From Luteimonas saliphila (GTDB lineage Bacteria; Pseudomonadota; Gammaproteobacteria; Xanthomonadales; Xanthomonadaceae), in contig NZ_JAETWA010000042.1 of assembly GCF_016774335.1 (NCBI RefSeq), positions 261,121 to 325,120 of the forward strand: a stretch of DNA of 64,000 nucleotides, read 5' to 3'. Both the position numbers and the translations under genes were made by a program. The notes beneath the pieces are model-generated. The model did no database searches, had not been told where the DNA came from, and was given only the letters and a program-made list of their open reading frames with translations. Shown in pieces: positions 34,715 to 42,941 of this stretch. Each line of letters starts with the position of its first letter. Within the stretch, counting starts at the first letter, position 1.

Positions 34715-36097
34715 ATGAGCAGCGCGAACGACAACCACGCCTCCCCGGGCCGGGCCGCGCGTTTCCGCACGGCGCTGGCCGAATCGCCACCGCTGCTGTG
34801 GTCGTTCCTGTACTTCTTCTGCCTGCTCAGCGGCTATTACGTGCTGCGGCCGGTGCGTGAGGCGATGGCGGCTTCCAGCGATGTCGAGGCGGTATTCCCG
34901 CCCGCGCTGATCGCGTTCTTCGCCGACCGGGGCGTGGCGCTGGGCGAGTTCACGCTGCAGTTCATCTTCACCGCCGTGTTCCTGATCATGCTGCTGCTGC
35001 AGCCGGTGTACGGCTGGCTGGTCAGCCGCTTCGCCCGGCGCGTGTTCCTGCCGGTGATCTACGGCTTCTTCATCGCCACGCTGCTGGTGTTCTATGCGAT
35101 GTTCGACAGCGGCGTGGCTGGGCGCGGGCTGGCCTTCATCCTCTGGATCACGGTGTTCAACCTGTTCGCGGTGGCCGTGTTCTGGAGCTTCATGGCCGAC
35201 GTGTACAGCAATGCCGAAGCGCGCAGGTACTACGGCTACATCGGCGCGGCTGGGACCATCGGCGCGTTCACGGGGCCGATCCTGACACGGACGCTGGTGC
35301 AGACGGTGGGCATCGCCAACATGATGCTGGTCTCCGCCGCACTGCTGGTGATGTGCGTGGTCTGCATCCTGCGCCTGCGTCGGTACGCCGTGTTGCGGGA
35401 GGCGGAACGCAGGCTGGCCAGCGGCGAGAAGCCGATGGGGGGCGAGATCCTCGCCGGCCTGAAGCTGGTCGCGAAGGAGCCGTTGCTGCGGTGGCTGGCG
35501 CTGATGGTGGTGCTCGGCGTCGGCGTCGGAACGCTGTTGTACAACGAACAGAACCGGATCGCGCGCACCGCGTTCGCGACCGCCGAAGAGCGCGCCGCGT
35601 TCTTCTCCACCCTGGACCTGGCGGTCAATTCGCTGACCCTGGTGGTGCAGTTGCTCGTCACCCGCGCGCTCATGTCCCGCTTCGGCATCGCACCGGCGCT
35701 GCTGATCCCCGGCGCGGCGATCATCCTCGGCTTCTCGATCCTGTCGGCCTCGCCGCTGCCGCTGATGGTCGCGATCGTGCAGGTGGTGACGCGCGCCAGC
35801 GAATTCTCGCTGGCCAAGCCGGCGCGCGAGACGATCTACACCCGGGTCGGCCGCGAGTGGCGCTACAAGGCCGGCGCCGCGATCGACACGGTGATCTACC
35901 GCGGCGGCGATCTCACCTTCGTCTGGGTGCACAAGTTCCTGGCCACGTTCGGCTCGAACGTGGTGTTCGGTGCCGGCCTCGTGATCGCGTCGGCCATGAC
36001 CTTCAGCGCCTGGCGGCTGCTGCGGGAGGAGGCGAAGCTGCCTTCGGAACGCGCTCCGCGAGGCGGTGCCCGCTCCGGCGACGGGGCGCCCGCCTGA
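34715..36097 (+). CDS. MFS/ADP-ATP carrier-like (NTP/NDP exchanger-type) membrane transporter
   Basis: A 460-aa protein with about 12 membrane helices. The N-terminal SGYYVLRPVREAM, the FNLFAVAVFWSFMADVYSNA and YYGYIGAAGTIGAFTGPILT blocks and EFSLAKPARETIYTRVGREW match a bacterial family related both to MFS and to the TLC ATP/ADP carriers. In free-living bacteria its substrate is unknown; nucleotide exchange is known for obligate intracellular relatives only. It stands alone, divergent from the GMC gene. Confidence 0.75.
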   Translation: MSSANDNHASPGRAARFRTALAESPPLLWSFLYFFCLLSGYYVLRPVREAMAASSDVEAVFPPALIAFFADRGVALGEFTLQFIFTAVFLIMLLLQPVYGWLVSRFARRVFLPVIYGFFIATLLVFYAMFDSGVAGRGLAFILWITVFNLFAVAVFWSFMADVYSNAEARRYYGYIGAAGTIGAFTGPILTRTLVQTVGIANMMLVSAALLVMCVVCILRLRRYAVLREAERRLASGEKPMGGEILAGLKLVAKEPLLRWLALMVVLGVGVGTLLYNEQNRIARTAFATAEERAAFFSTLDLAVNSLTLVVQLLVTRALMSRFGIAPALLIPGAAIILGFSILSASPLPLMVAIVQVVTRASEFSLAKPARETIYTRVGREWRYKAGAAIDTVIYRGGDLTFVWVHKFLATFGSNVVFGAGLVIASAMTFSAWRLLREEAKLPSERAPRGGARSGDGAPA

Positions 36098-36216
36098 GGC
36101 GGGGCTTGCACGGCGGCGCAAACCGTCGCGCGTGGATGCGACCTGCTCGCCAGCAGTCGTGAAGGCCGGCTGACGCAGACGCGAGCCTTGGTCGGCGGGA
36201 ATCGCGCCGAACCTGC

Positions 36217-36594
36217 TCAACCGAGCAGCGGCCAAGCGAACAGTGCAGCGCCGATCACGAACGATACGGTCAGTGCATGGACCAGCGGGTGCCGGACCCG
36301 CAGCCAGACGAACTGCGCGACGGTGCGGATCGCCCAGAACAACGCCATCGCGGCCAGCAGGGCGCGGCCTAGCGGCGACGTCGAAAGTTCCGCTGGATAG
36401 AGCAGGCACAGCAGCCCGACGGCGGTGAAGATCCAGACCAGCTGCAAGTTGGCGATCTGCACGATCGCGCGATTGGGGCGGGTCGTGTTTTCCAGCGTGC
36501 GCGGCCAGCCGAACAGACGCCAGAAGGCGAGGTGGAACAGCGCGAAGCCGAAGCTGTGCAACGCACAGAGCAGTAGCAAGGCTCCGGTGTTCAT
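36217..36594 (-). CDS. Small four-helix membrane protein of unknown function
   Basis: A 125-aa protein with four hydrophobic segments (about 3-24, 44-66, 72-92, 103-123). HSFGFALFHLAFWRLFGWPR and RPNRAIVQIANLQLVWIF, read in pieces, are its most specific blocks. The ATG at 36592-36594 is used; an ATG 21 codons upstream would add an Arg-rich leader. It lies 75 bp downstream of the hot-dog protein on the same strand. No function is assigned. Confidence 0.7.
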   Translation of the reverse strand: MNTGALLLLCALHSFGFALFHLAFWRLFGWPRTLENTTRPNRAIVQIANLQLVWIFTAVGLLCLLYPAELSTSPLGRALLAAMALFWAIRTVAQFVWLRVRHPLVHALTVSFVIGAALFAWPLLG

Positions 36595-36669
36595 GGCCTG
36601 TCTTCCCCGTCGAGTGCCTGGTGGCGTCCCGTCAGCGCGTCCGACCGTGCGTGGCACCCCACGGTGCCA

Positions 36670-37140
36670 TCACGCCCTGCGCGGCGACACCCACATCGCG
36701 ATTCGCGCGCGGAACACGACCTCGCCACCTGGATCCGAGACCTCCACCTGCACGGGAAGCTCGTATCCGGCATTCGCCTCATGCGGTGCGAACCCGGGGG
36801 TGGCGACCGCGCGCATCGTCCCGGTGGCCTTCTTCAGGTATTCGACGCTCATCCCGCGCGGGATCCAGCGCATCGAAGCGGGAATGCTGATGTCGCAGGT
36901 CAGGCCACCGACGAATTCGGCCAGGTTGCACAGCGCAATCGCGTGCACGGTGCCGAGGTGGTTGCTGACCCGGCGGCGATGCGCGATGGTCGCCTCGCCG
37001 CGCCCCGGCGCCAGCGACACGATGCGCGGCGAGATGCTGCCGAAGTACGGCGCCTTGAGGCAGACCAGCTGCGAGAACAGCCAGCGCCCGAGCGGCTTGC
37101 CGCTCAGGCTGCGGTAGAGCTGGAGGACGTTGGCCGCCAT
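36670..37140 (-). CDS. DUF4442/hot-dog-fold thioesterase-like protein
   Basis: A 156-aa protein. FGSISPRIVSLAPGRGEA, RRVSNHLGTVHAIALCNLAE and VEYLKKATGTMRA fit the DUF4442 hot-dog family, where HLGTVHAIAxxNLAE holds the presumed acyl-CoA thioesterase residues. It is 77 bp downstream of fadE on the same strand, which suggests a link to fatty-acyl-CoA metabolism. The ATG at 37138-37140 fits the family start better than one 16 codons upstream. Confidence 0.78.
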   Translation of the reverse strand: MAANVLQLYRSLSGKPLGRWLFSQLVCLKAPYFGSISPRIVSLAPGRGEATIAHRRRVSNHLGTVHAIALCNLAEFVGGLTCDISIPASMRWIPRGMSVEYLKKATGTMRAVATPGFAPHEANAGYELPVQVEVSDPGGEVVFRARIAMWVSPRRA

Positions 37141-37216
37141 TCGCGTTTCCCGGCTCCCGCTCCTTCCCCGCCATGGGAAGGAGCGCACATGGACGCAGAC
37201 CGTGACCGATGCGCGA

Positions 37217-39694
37217 TCAGGCGGCTTCGCGCGGCTGGCGACGGTGCTGCGGTAGATCGTAGAAGCCGGCCGACCGCAGCTCGTGCGGATCGAAGTCGTC
37301 GACGGTGATCGCGTCCAGGGTCATCTCGCGCAGTTCCTCGAGTTGCCGGCGCTCGTCGGCGGTGATCCAGCCTTCGCGCACGCCCTCGTCGAGCTGCGAG
37401 GCGAAGTCGAGCGCCTCGATGTCGCTGGTCTTCAGCGCCTTCTGGAACTTGCGCTCCACCGGCTCGGCGGCGATCGCCCTGGCCAGGTAGCTGTCGATGC
37501 GGCCGCCGGGGTTGTTCGCGCAGGGGGTCAGGAACACGCCCTGGGCGAGCCGGTCGCGCGCCTCGTTCGGCGACATCAGCAGCGCGGCGACGCGATGGCT
37601 CAGGCGGTCGCCCGGCGGCACCGCGCGGCGGCCCCAGGGAAACACCAGCGCCCACATCAGCCAGCCGACCGGACGGATCGGGAAATTGCGCAGCGCCGCC
37701 GACAGCGCCACCTCGATCTTGTGCACGCTGTCGTGGAAGGCCCATGCCAGTAACGGCTGCTCGGCCTGCGGCGCGCCGTCGTCGTGGTAGCGCTTGAGCA
37801 TCGCGCTGGTCATGTAGATGTGGCTGAGCACGTCGCCCAGGCGCCCGGACAGCGACTCCTTGAACTTGAGCTTGCCGCCCAGCAGCAGCATCGACACGTC
37901 GGCCATCAGCGCGAGGTTGGCCGAGTAGCGGTCGAGCTTGCGGAAGTAGCGGCGGGTGTAGTCGTCGCCCGGCGCGGCGCCGATCTTCGCGCCGGTCAGG
38001 CCGAACCACAACGAACGCACCGCATTGGAGATCGCGAAGCCGATGTGGCCGAACAGGTTCTCGTCGAACTCCTCGACCGCCTGCGCGAAGTCCGGATTCT
38101 GCGCGGCCTTCATCTCCTTCATCACCCACGGATGGCACAGGATCGCGCCCTGGCCGAAGATCAGCAGGCTGCGGGTCATGATGTTCGCGCCTTCGACCGT
38201 GATCGCGATCGGCGAGGCCTGCCAGGCGCGGCCGCCGATGTTGCGCGGCCCGAGGATGATGCCCTTGCCGCCGACGACGTCCATGAAGTCGCTGGCGACC
38301 TCGCGGCCCATCTCGGTGCAGTGGTACTTGGCGATCGCCGAGGGCACCGACGGCACGTCGCCGCGGTCCACCGCCGCGGCCGTGGCCTGCGACAGCGCGC
38401 TGGTGGCGTAGGCCTTGCCGCCGATGCGCGCGAGCGCTTCCTCGACGCCCTCGAAGCGGCCGATCGAGAGCCCGAACTGCTTGCGGATGCGCGCGTATGC
38501 GCCGACCACGACCGCGGCGGACTTGACCCCGCCGCTGGCGGTGGAGGGCAGGGTGATCGAGCGGCCGACGGCCAGGCATTCGTTGAGCATGTTCCAGCCC
38601 AGGCCGGCCTTCTCCACCCCGCCGATCAGCTGGCTGAGCGGGATGAACACGTCCTTGCCGCGGATCGGGCCATTCTGGAACGGCGAGTTCAGCGGGAAGT
38701 GCCGGCGGCCGATCTCGACGCCTTCGGTGTCGTGCGGCAGCAGCGCCAGGGTGATGCCGATGTCGCGCTTGTCGCCGATCAGCCCGTCGGGGTCGTACAT
38801 GCGGAACGCCAGGCCGATCAGCGAGGCGACCGGGGCCAGGGTGATGTAGCGCTTGTTGAAGGTCAGCCGCAGGCCGAGCACGTTGGCGCCGTTCCACTCG
38901 CCCTTGCAGACGATGCCGAAATCCGGGATCGAGGTGGCGTCGGAGCCGGCGAACGGCCCGGTCAGGCCGAAGCACGGCACTTCCTGGCCCGCGGCCAGGC
39001 GCGGCAGGTAGTAGTCCTTCTGCTCCTGCGTGCCGTAGTGCATCAGCAGCTCGCCGGGGCCGAGCGAGTTGGGCACGCCGACGGTGGAACTGACCACCGA
39101 GCTGATCGACGCCAGTTTCTGGATCACCTTGTGGTGCGCCAGGGCACTGAAGCCCAGGCCCCCGTATTCCTTCGGGATGATCATGCCGAAGAACTTGTTG
39201 TCCTTGATGAACTGCCACAGTTCCGGCGGCAGGTCGGCGTGGACGTGGTTGATCTGCCAGTCGTCGACCATGCGGCACAGCGCCTCGACCGGACCGTCGA
39301 GGAAGGCCTGTTCCTCTTCGGTGAGCTCCGGCTTCGGATAGGACAGCAACTTGTTCCAGTCCGGATCGCCGGTGAACAGCTCGCCCTCGAAGCCGACCGA
39401 ACCGGTCTCCAGCGCGATGCGCTCGGTCTGCGACAGCGGCGGCAGCACCTTGCGGAAGAACTTCAGCAGCGGCGTGGTGACCAGCGGCTTGCGCACGAAC
39501 GGCAGCAGCAGCGGCAACGCGATCGCGGCCAGCAGCAGGGCGGCGACGACGGTCGCGGCCGGGTTCGCCCCGAACAGCCAGCAGGCCACCAGCACGACTG
39601 CGGTGACGGCCACCCAGACCGCGAGGCGCAGCCGGTGGTAGGCCGCGAACGCACCCACGAGCAGGAATGCGATGAAGGGTAGGGCGACGCTCAT
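37217..39694 (-). CDS. fadE: Acyl-CoA dehydrogenase FadE
   Basis: An 825-aa protein, close to the 814 aa of E. coli FadE and much longer than normal acyl-CoA dehydrogenases. Two N-terminal membrane segments (about 5-45 and 50-68) are followed by the dehydrogenase core: FFGMIIPKEYGGLGFS, CFGLTGPFAGSDATSIPD (FAD/acyl site), ECLAVGRSITLPS and NIMTRSLLIFGQGAI, then a FadE-specific C-terminal domain (about 560-825). It catalyses the first, FAD-dependent step of fatty-acid beta-oxidation at the inner membrane. A divergent TetR gene 162 bp away, with a palindrome between them, is the likely regulator. Confidence 0.95.
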   Translation of the reverse strand: MSVALPFIAFLLVGAFAAYHRLRLAVWVAVTAVVLVACWLFGANPAATVVAALLLAAIALPLLLPFVRKPLVTTPLLKFFRKVLPPLSQTERIALETGSVGFEGELFTGDPDWNKLLSYPKPELTEEEQAFLDGPVEALCRMVDDWQINHVHADLPPELWQFIKDNKFFGMIIPKEYGGLGFSALAHHKVIQKLASISSVVSSTVGVPNSLGPGELLMHYGTQEQKDYYLPRLAAGQEVPCFGLTGPFAGSDATSIPDFGIVCKGEWNGANVLGLRLTFNKRYITLAPVASLIGLAFRMYDPDGLIGDKRDIGITLALLPHDTEGVEIGRRHFPLNSPFQNGPIRGKDVFIPLSQLIGGVEKAGLGWNMLNECLAVGRSITLPSTASGGVKSAAVVVGAYARIRKQFGLSIGRFEGVEEALARIGGKAYATSALSQATAAAVDRGDVPSVPSAIAKYHCTEMGREVASDFMDVVGGKGIILGPRNIGGRAWQASPIAITVEGANIMTRSLLIFGQGAILCHPWVMKEMKAAQNPDFAQAVEEFDENLFGHIGFAISNAVRSLWFGLTGAKIGAAPGDDYTRRYFRKLDRYSANLALMADVSMLLLGGKLKFKESLSGRLGDVLSHIYMTSAMLKRYHDDGAPQAEQPLLAWAFHDSVHKIEVALSAALRNFPIRPVGWLMWALVFPWGRRAVPPGDRLSHRVAALLMSPNEARDRLAQGVFLTPCANNPGGRIDSYLARAIAAEPVERKFQKALKTSDIEALDFASQLDEGVREGWITADERRQLEELREMTLDAITVDDFDPHELRSAGFYDLPQHRRQPREAA

Positions 39695-39754
39695 CGGATG
39701 CCTCCGGAAAAGGTGAAGAGTGGCCGCGCGGGCGTAGAGTCGCCGCGACGAGCC

Positions 39755-39769
39755 TGACCGTACGGTTGA
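39755..39769. promoter_or_regulatory. Candidate TetR operator between fadE and its divergent regulator
   Basis: TGACCGTACGGTTGA contains the perfect 10-bp palindrome ACCGTACGGT (39757-39766), the type of dyad bound by several TetR-family repressors. It lies 61 bp upstream of fadE and 88 bp upstream of the chosen TetR start. Confidence 0.45.
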
Positions 39770-39856
39770 GTATGGAACTGCGTCCTGGGCTTGTCAACGT
39801 GCCCGCGGATCGGCGACGATACTTTTCCCGACGCCAGCGTATGGACAACGACCGAC

Positions 39857-40489
39857 ATGGCCAGATCCGCCGCCAAGCCCCCAGGCTCCGACGCCGCTGC
39901 CGCGCCTGGCGATGCGGGCAAGCCGCCCGAACGGACCGGTCGCCTGAGCGCCGAGGACTGGGCGCAGGCCGCGCTCGACCTGATCGCCGAGCAGGGCGTG
40001 GCGGCGGTGGCGGTGGAACCGCTGGCGCGCCGGCTGGGGGTCACCAAGGGCAGCTTCTACTGGCACTTTCCCTCGCGCGAAGCGCTGCTGCAGGCCGCGC
40101 TGGAACGCTGGGAGAACGTGGAGCAGGAAGCGGTGTTCGGCACCCTCGAGCGCGTGCCCGACCCGCGCGAGCGCCTGCGCGCGCTGTTCCAGATGGTGGC
40201 CCACGAATACCAGTCGCACGTGATCTACAGCGCACTGCTCAAGGCGCTCGACCACCCGGCGGTGCAGCCGGTGATCGACCGCGTCTCCAAGCGCCGCCTT
40301 GATTACCTGACCGCCTCGTTCCGCCAGACCGGCCTCGGCCGCGAGGACGCCCTGCACCGCGCGCGCCTGACCTATTCGGCCTACGTCGGCTTCCTTCAGC
40401 TCAACCTGCAATTGCACCAGGCGCGGATGCCGCAGGAGGAATTCGAGGCCTACGTCGAACACCTGGCGAGGACGTTGGTGCCGGCTTGA
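39857..40489 (+). CDS. TetR-family transcriptional regulator (likely of fadE)
   Basis: A 210-aa regulator. The N-terminal helix-turn-helix is at about residues 28-75 (AALDLIAEQGVAAVAVEPLARR and LGVTKGSFYWHFPSREALL, both cut here), the standard TetR_N pattern, and the C-terminal ligand domain is helical. The ATG at 39857 fits the family; a longer start 22 codons upstream is possible. Being divergent from fadE with a palindrome between, it is plausibly an acyl-CoA-responsive repressor, though the ligand is not shown by the sequence. Confidence 0.87.
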   Translation: MARSAAKPPGSDAAAAPGDAGKPPERTGRLSAEDWAQAALDLIAEQGVAAVAVEPLARRLGVTKGSFYWHFPSREALLQAALERWENVEQEAVFGTLERVPDPRERLRALFQMVAHEYQSHVIYSALLKALDHPAVQPVIDRVSKRRLDYLTASFRQTGLGREDALHRARLTYSAYVGFLQLNLQLHQARMPQEEFEAYVEHLARTLVPA

Positions 40490-40602
40490 GGCATTGCGCG
40501 AACGGCCTCGACGTTGTTTCGGCGATCGCAGCCAGCGAACGCAGCCCCATGCCGGGCCTGACGCCCGAGCCCGCAATCGATCCCGGAGCCTGTAGTCGAT
40601 GC

Positions 40603-40670
40603 CATCCCGAGCGCAGCGAGGGATCTGCTTCCTGTCGTCTCCAGGCAGATCCCTCGCTGCGCTCGGGATG
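40603..40670. repeat. REP-like inverted repeat, 26-bp perfect arms (GAGCGCAGCGAG core, second copy)
   Basis: 40603-40628 and 40645-40670 are exact reverse complements with a 16-bp loop. The arm reads CATCCCGAGCGCAGCGAGGG and onward. It shares the core with 2239-2309, but TT/AA there is CC/GG here, so the local pairing is kept by paired changes. It lies between the TetR and DUF2145 gene ends and may serve as a two-sided transcript end. Confidence 0.85.
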
Positions 40671-40737
40671 ACAGGGGAACGCACGCGCTGACGCGAAGCC
40701 AGCGTTCGTTGCTTCCTGCCTCCCGGTCTCCAGTTCC

Positions 40738-41553
40738 TCAACCCGGTCCCGGCCTCGCCTGCAGCGCGCCGCCGCGCCACTCCATCTGCGCATCGACGTC
40801 TCCACGCTCGTCCAGCCAGCGCAGGATCGAGCGCACCGTGACCACCGGGTAGTCGCCGGACAGGCGGGTGGCCACTGCGTGGTCGGTGAAGACCACGTTG
40901 CCGCCGAACAGGCCGCCGAGCACGCGTTTCGAGTAGGGGATGTGGATCGTGTCGGCGCGGAAGCCGTCTCGCGCGGCGACCATCCATGCCGCGTGCCGGT
41001 CATGGATCTCACCGGCCCCGGGGCGCGTGGCGGCCAGGGTTTCCAGCACCCAGGCGGTGGAATTCTGGTAGCGGCGGCTGCCGGGTCGCGCGATCAGGTT
41101 GTAGTCGGGATGGTAGAGCGGATTGGCCGGAAGCGCAGCCAGGTGCGCGGCCAGGCGTCGTGCGTGCTCCGGCTGCAGCCAGACGATGCGGGCGTCCTGG
41201 TTGACGAGGTCGTCGGCGAAGAAGTTGACCAGGCCCTGCGCATACAGCCCGGAGCGCTGGCTGCCGCATTCGTTGAGCAGGTGGACGACCGTCCAGCGGC
41301 CGCTGCCATGTTCGCGCAAGGCGAATCCCGCGTGGCTGTAGACCAGTCCGTGTTCCGACAGGTCCCGCCCGATCCGGGCGACCAGGGCGACGGGTGCGTC
41401 GACGCGATCCAGCGCCTGCGCGGTGCGCAGGGCCGTTTCGGCTGCGGCGGCCACTTTTTCCGGCGGAATGCGCACCGCGGCGCAGTCGGTGCCGGCTTCG
41501 GCCGGCAGCTGCAGCAGGCACAGCGAGGCCAGCAGCGCGAAGCGGAGGATCAC
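40738..41553 (-). CDS. DUF2145 family secreted protein
   Basis: A 271-aa protein with a signal peptide (ILRFALLASLCLLQLPAEA). LVARIGRDLSEHGLVYSHAG, WTVVHLLNECGSQRSGLYAQ, NLIARPGSRRYQNSTAWVLE and IHIPYSKRVLGGLFGGNV match DUF2145, an uncharacterised family that may be a papain-like/amidase fold (Cys, His and Asn blocks are visible). It starts with GTG at 41551-41553, overlapping the stop of the upstream small gene by 4 bp (GTGA), so the two are coupled. Confidence 0.8.
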   Translation of the reverse strand: MILRFALLASLCLLQLPAEAGTDCAAVRIPPEKVAAAAETALRTAQALDRVDAPVALVARIGRDLSEHGLVYSHAGFALREHGSGRWTVVHLLNECGSQRSGLYAQGLVNFFADDLVNQDARIVWLQPEHARRLAAHLAALPANPLYHPDYNLIARPGSRRYQNSTAWVLETLAATRPGAGEIHDRHAAWMVAARDGFRADTIHIPYSKRVLGGLFGGNVVFTDHAVATRLSGDYPVVTVRSILRWLDERGDVDAQMEWRGGALQARPGPG

Positions 41554-41969
41554 AGCGGCAGCCTGTGCGAGTGCAGGTGGGGACGCGCGAGCTCGTTGGC
41601 GATGAAGCACAGCGATTCCCCCGCGACGCTCAGGATCCATCCGGTCGACACGGCCGTCACGACGACCACGGTGCCGACCGCGATTCCCAGCGCCTTCGCC
41701 GCTTCCGCGGAGATCACGACGACCGCGGAGGCGCCCGTCGCCACCGCCGAGATCGTCAGCGCGACCGCGTCGCCGCTGGCCGCGATCGCGGTGATCGAGA
41801 AGCCGGCGCCGGCGGACAGCGCTTCGGTCATCGCGACCGGCACTTCCAGCGAAGCGGCAAGGCTTGCCTCCGACTGCCGGCTGGCGTCGGACTGGATCGT
41901 GGCGAGGGCGGGAAAGGCGGTCGCTGCCAGCAGGAGCGCGGCCATCCGGCCGGAGAGGCGGGTACGCAT
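41550..41969 (-). CDS. Small secreted Ala/Val-rich protein coupled to DUF2145 gene
   Basis: A 139-aa protein with an N-terminal signal peptide (RTRLSGRMAALLLAATAFPALA). The rest is dominated by Ala, Val, Ser and Thr, with two hydrophobic stretches (about 55-80 and 83-105) resembling membrane segments, and ends ELARPHLHSHRLPL. It overlaps the DUF2145 start by 4 bp. No family is recognised; a membrane partner of the DUF2145 protein is inferred from coupling. Confidence 0.7.
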   Translation of the reverse strand: MRTRLSGRMAALLLAATAFPALATIQSDASRQSEASLAASLEVPVAMTEALSAGAGFSITAIAASGDAVALTISAVATGASAVVVISAEAAKALGIAVGTVVVVTAVSTGWILSVAGESLCFIANELARPHLHSHRLPL

Positions 41970-42069
41970 GTCGGCGGATCCTCGCGGGATTGGGTGCGCG
42001 GCCAGCCTCCTGGACCGGCCGTGCGCCAGCAAGGGGCACTGTGGAAGTGTTGCGCGTGGGCGCGGCCGG

Positions 42070-42075
42070 TAGAGT
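42070..42075 (+). promoter_or_regulatory. Candidate -10 box (TAGAGT) of the XRE gene, nearly leaderless transcript
   Basis: TAGAGT ends 11 bp before the ATG at 42087, so the RNA would start about 5 nt before the start codon and no ribosome site is present. Confidence 0.4.
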
Positions 42076-42086
42076 ATTTTTGGCCC

Positions 42087-42827
42087 ATGAGCATCTCCGT
42101 CGACCTGATCAACGCCCTCAAGCGCGCATTGCGCGCGCAGGGCATGACCTATCGCGAGCTGGCGCAGCGGCTCAAGCTGAGCGAGGCGGCGGTCAAGCGC
42201 ATGTTCTCGCGCCGCGCGATGAGCCTGCTGCGCCTGGAACAGATCTGCGAGGTGCTCGGCGTCGGCCTGGCCGAGCTCGGCGCCGAGGCCGGGCGCGGGC
42301 ACGCGCCGATGGCGCAGCTGGGCCAGGCGCAGGAGCAGGCGCTGGTCGACGATCCCGCGCTGATGCTGGCGATGTTCCTGAGCATCAACCGCTGGCGCCA
42401 GGAAGACGTGATGGCGCATTTCGACTTCACCCTGCCGCAATGGACCGGGCTGCTGGTGAAGCTCGACCGCCTGGGCATCATCGAACTGATGCCGGGCAAC
42501 CGCGCCCGTCCGCTGACCGCGCGCAACTTCCGCTGGCTGGTCGACGGGCCGATGGAACGCCACTTCCGCGGCACCCTGCTGGGCGACTACTTCGCCGATC
42601 CGTTCGACGGCGAACAGGACCGGCTGCTGCTGCTCAGCGGCAGCCTCAGCCCGGACGGCGTGACCCAGATGAAACAGCGGCTGGAGGACGTCGCCCGCGA
42701 GTTCGACGGCCTGCTGGCGCGCGACGCCTCGCTCCCGGCGTCGGAGCGCGTCGGCGTCAGCCTGGTGCTGGCGCAGAAGCCGTGGCTGCTGCGGCTGTTC
42801 GGGCCGTACCGGCGGGCGCGGGACTGA
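42087..42827 (+). CDS. XRE-family transcriptional regulator with C-terminal effector domain
   Basis: A 246-aa protein. Residues 5-60 form an XRE helix-turn-helix (MTYRELAQRLKLSEAAVKRM and LEQICEVLGVGLAELG). The remaining 180 residues contain MAHFDFTLPQWTGLLVKLDR, like a winged-helix segment, then a helical region with LLLLSGSLSPDGVTQMKQRL. The ATG lies only 11 bp after a candidate -10. It is divergent from the DUF2145 pair and upstream of pckG; which of these it controls is not evident. Confidence 0.82.
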   Translation: MSISVDLINALKRALRAQGMTYRELAQRLKLSEAAVKRMFSRRAMSLLRLEQICEVLGVGLAELGAEAGRGHAPMAQLGQAQEQALVDDPALMLAMFLSINRWRQEDVMAHFDFTLPQWTGLLVKLDRLGIIELMPGNRARPLTARNFRWLVDGPMERHFRGTLLGDYFADPFDGEQDRLLLLSGSLSPDGVTQMKQRLEDVAREFDGLLARDASLPASERVGVSLVLAQKPWLLRLFGPYRRARD

Positions 42828-42886
42828 CAACGCCCTACCGAACTCCCGTGCCGCGCTGCGGCAAGCCCTCGCGCCTCCCGCGCACT

Positions 42887-42892
42887 TAGACT
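42887..42892 (+). promoter_or_regulatory. Candidate pckG -10 box (TAGACT)
   Basis: TAGACT lies 49 bp upstream of the pckG ATG at 42942; the ribosome site GGGAGGA (42930-42936) follows at normal spacing. Confidence 0.45.
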
Positions 42893-42941
42893 GTTGCGGT
42901 TGAAATCATTTCCGGCGCTCGCCGGTTTCGGGAGGACATCG

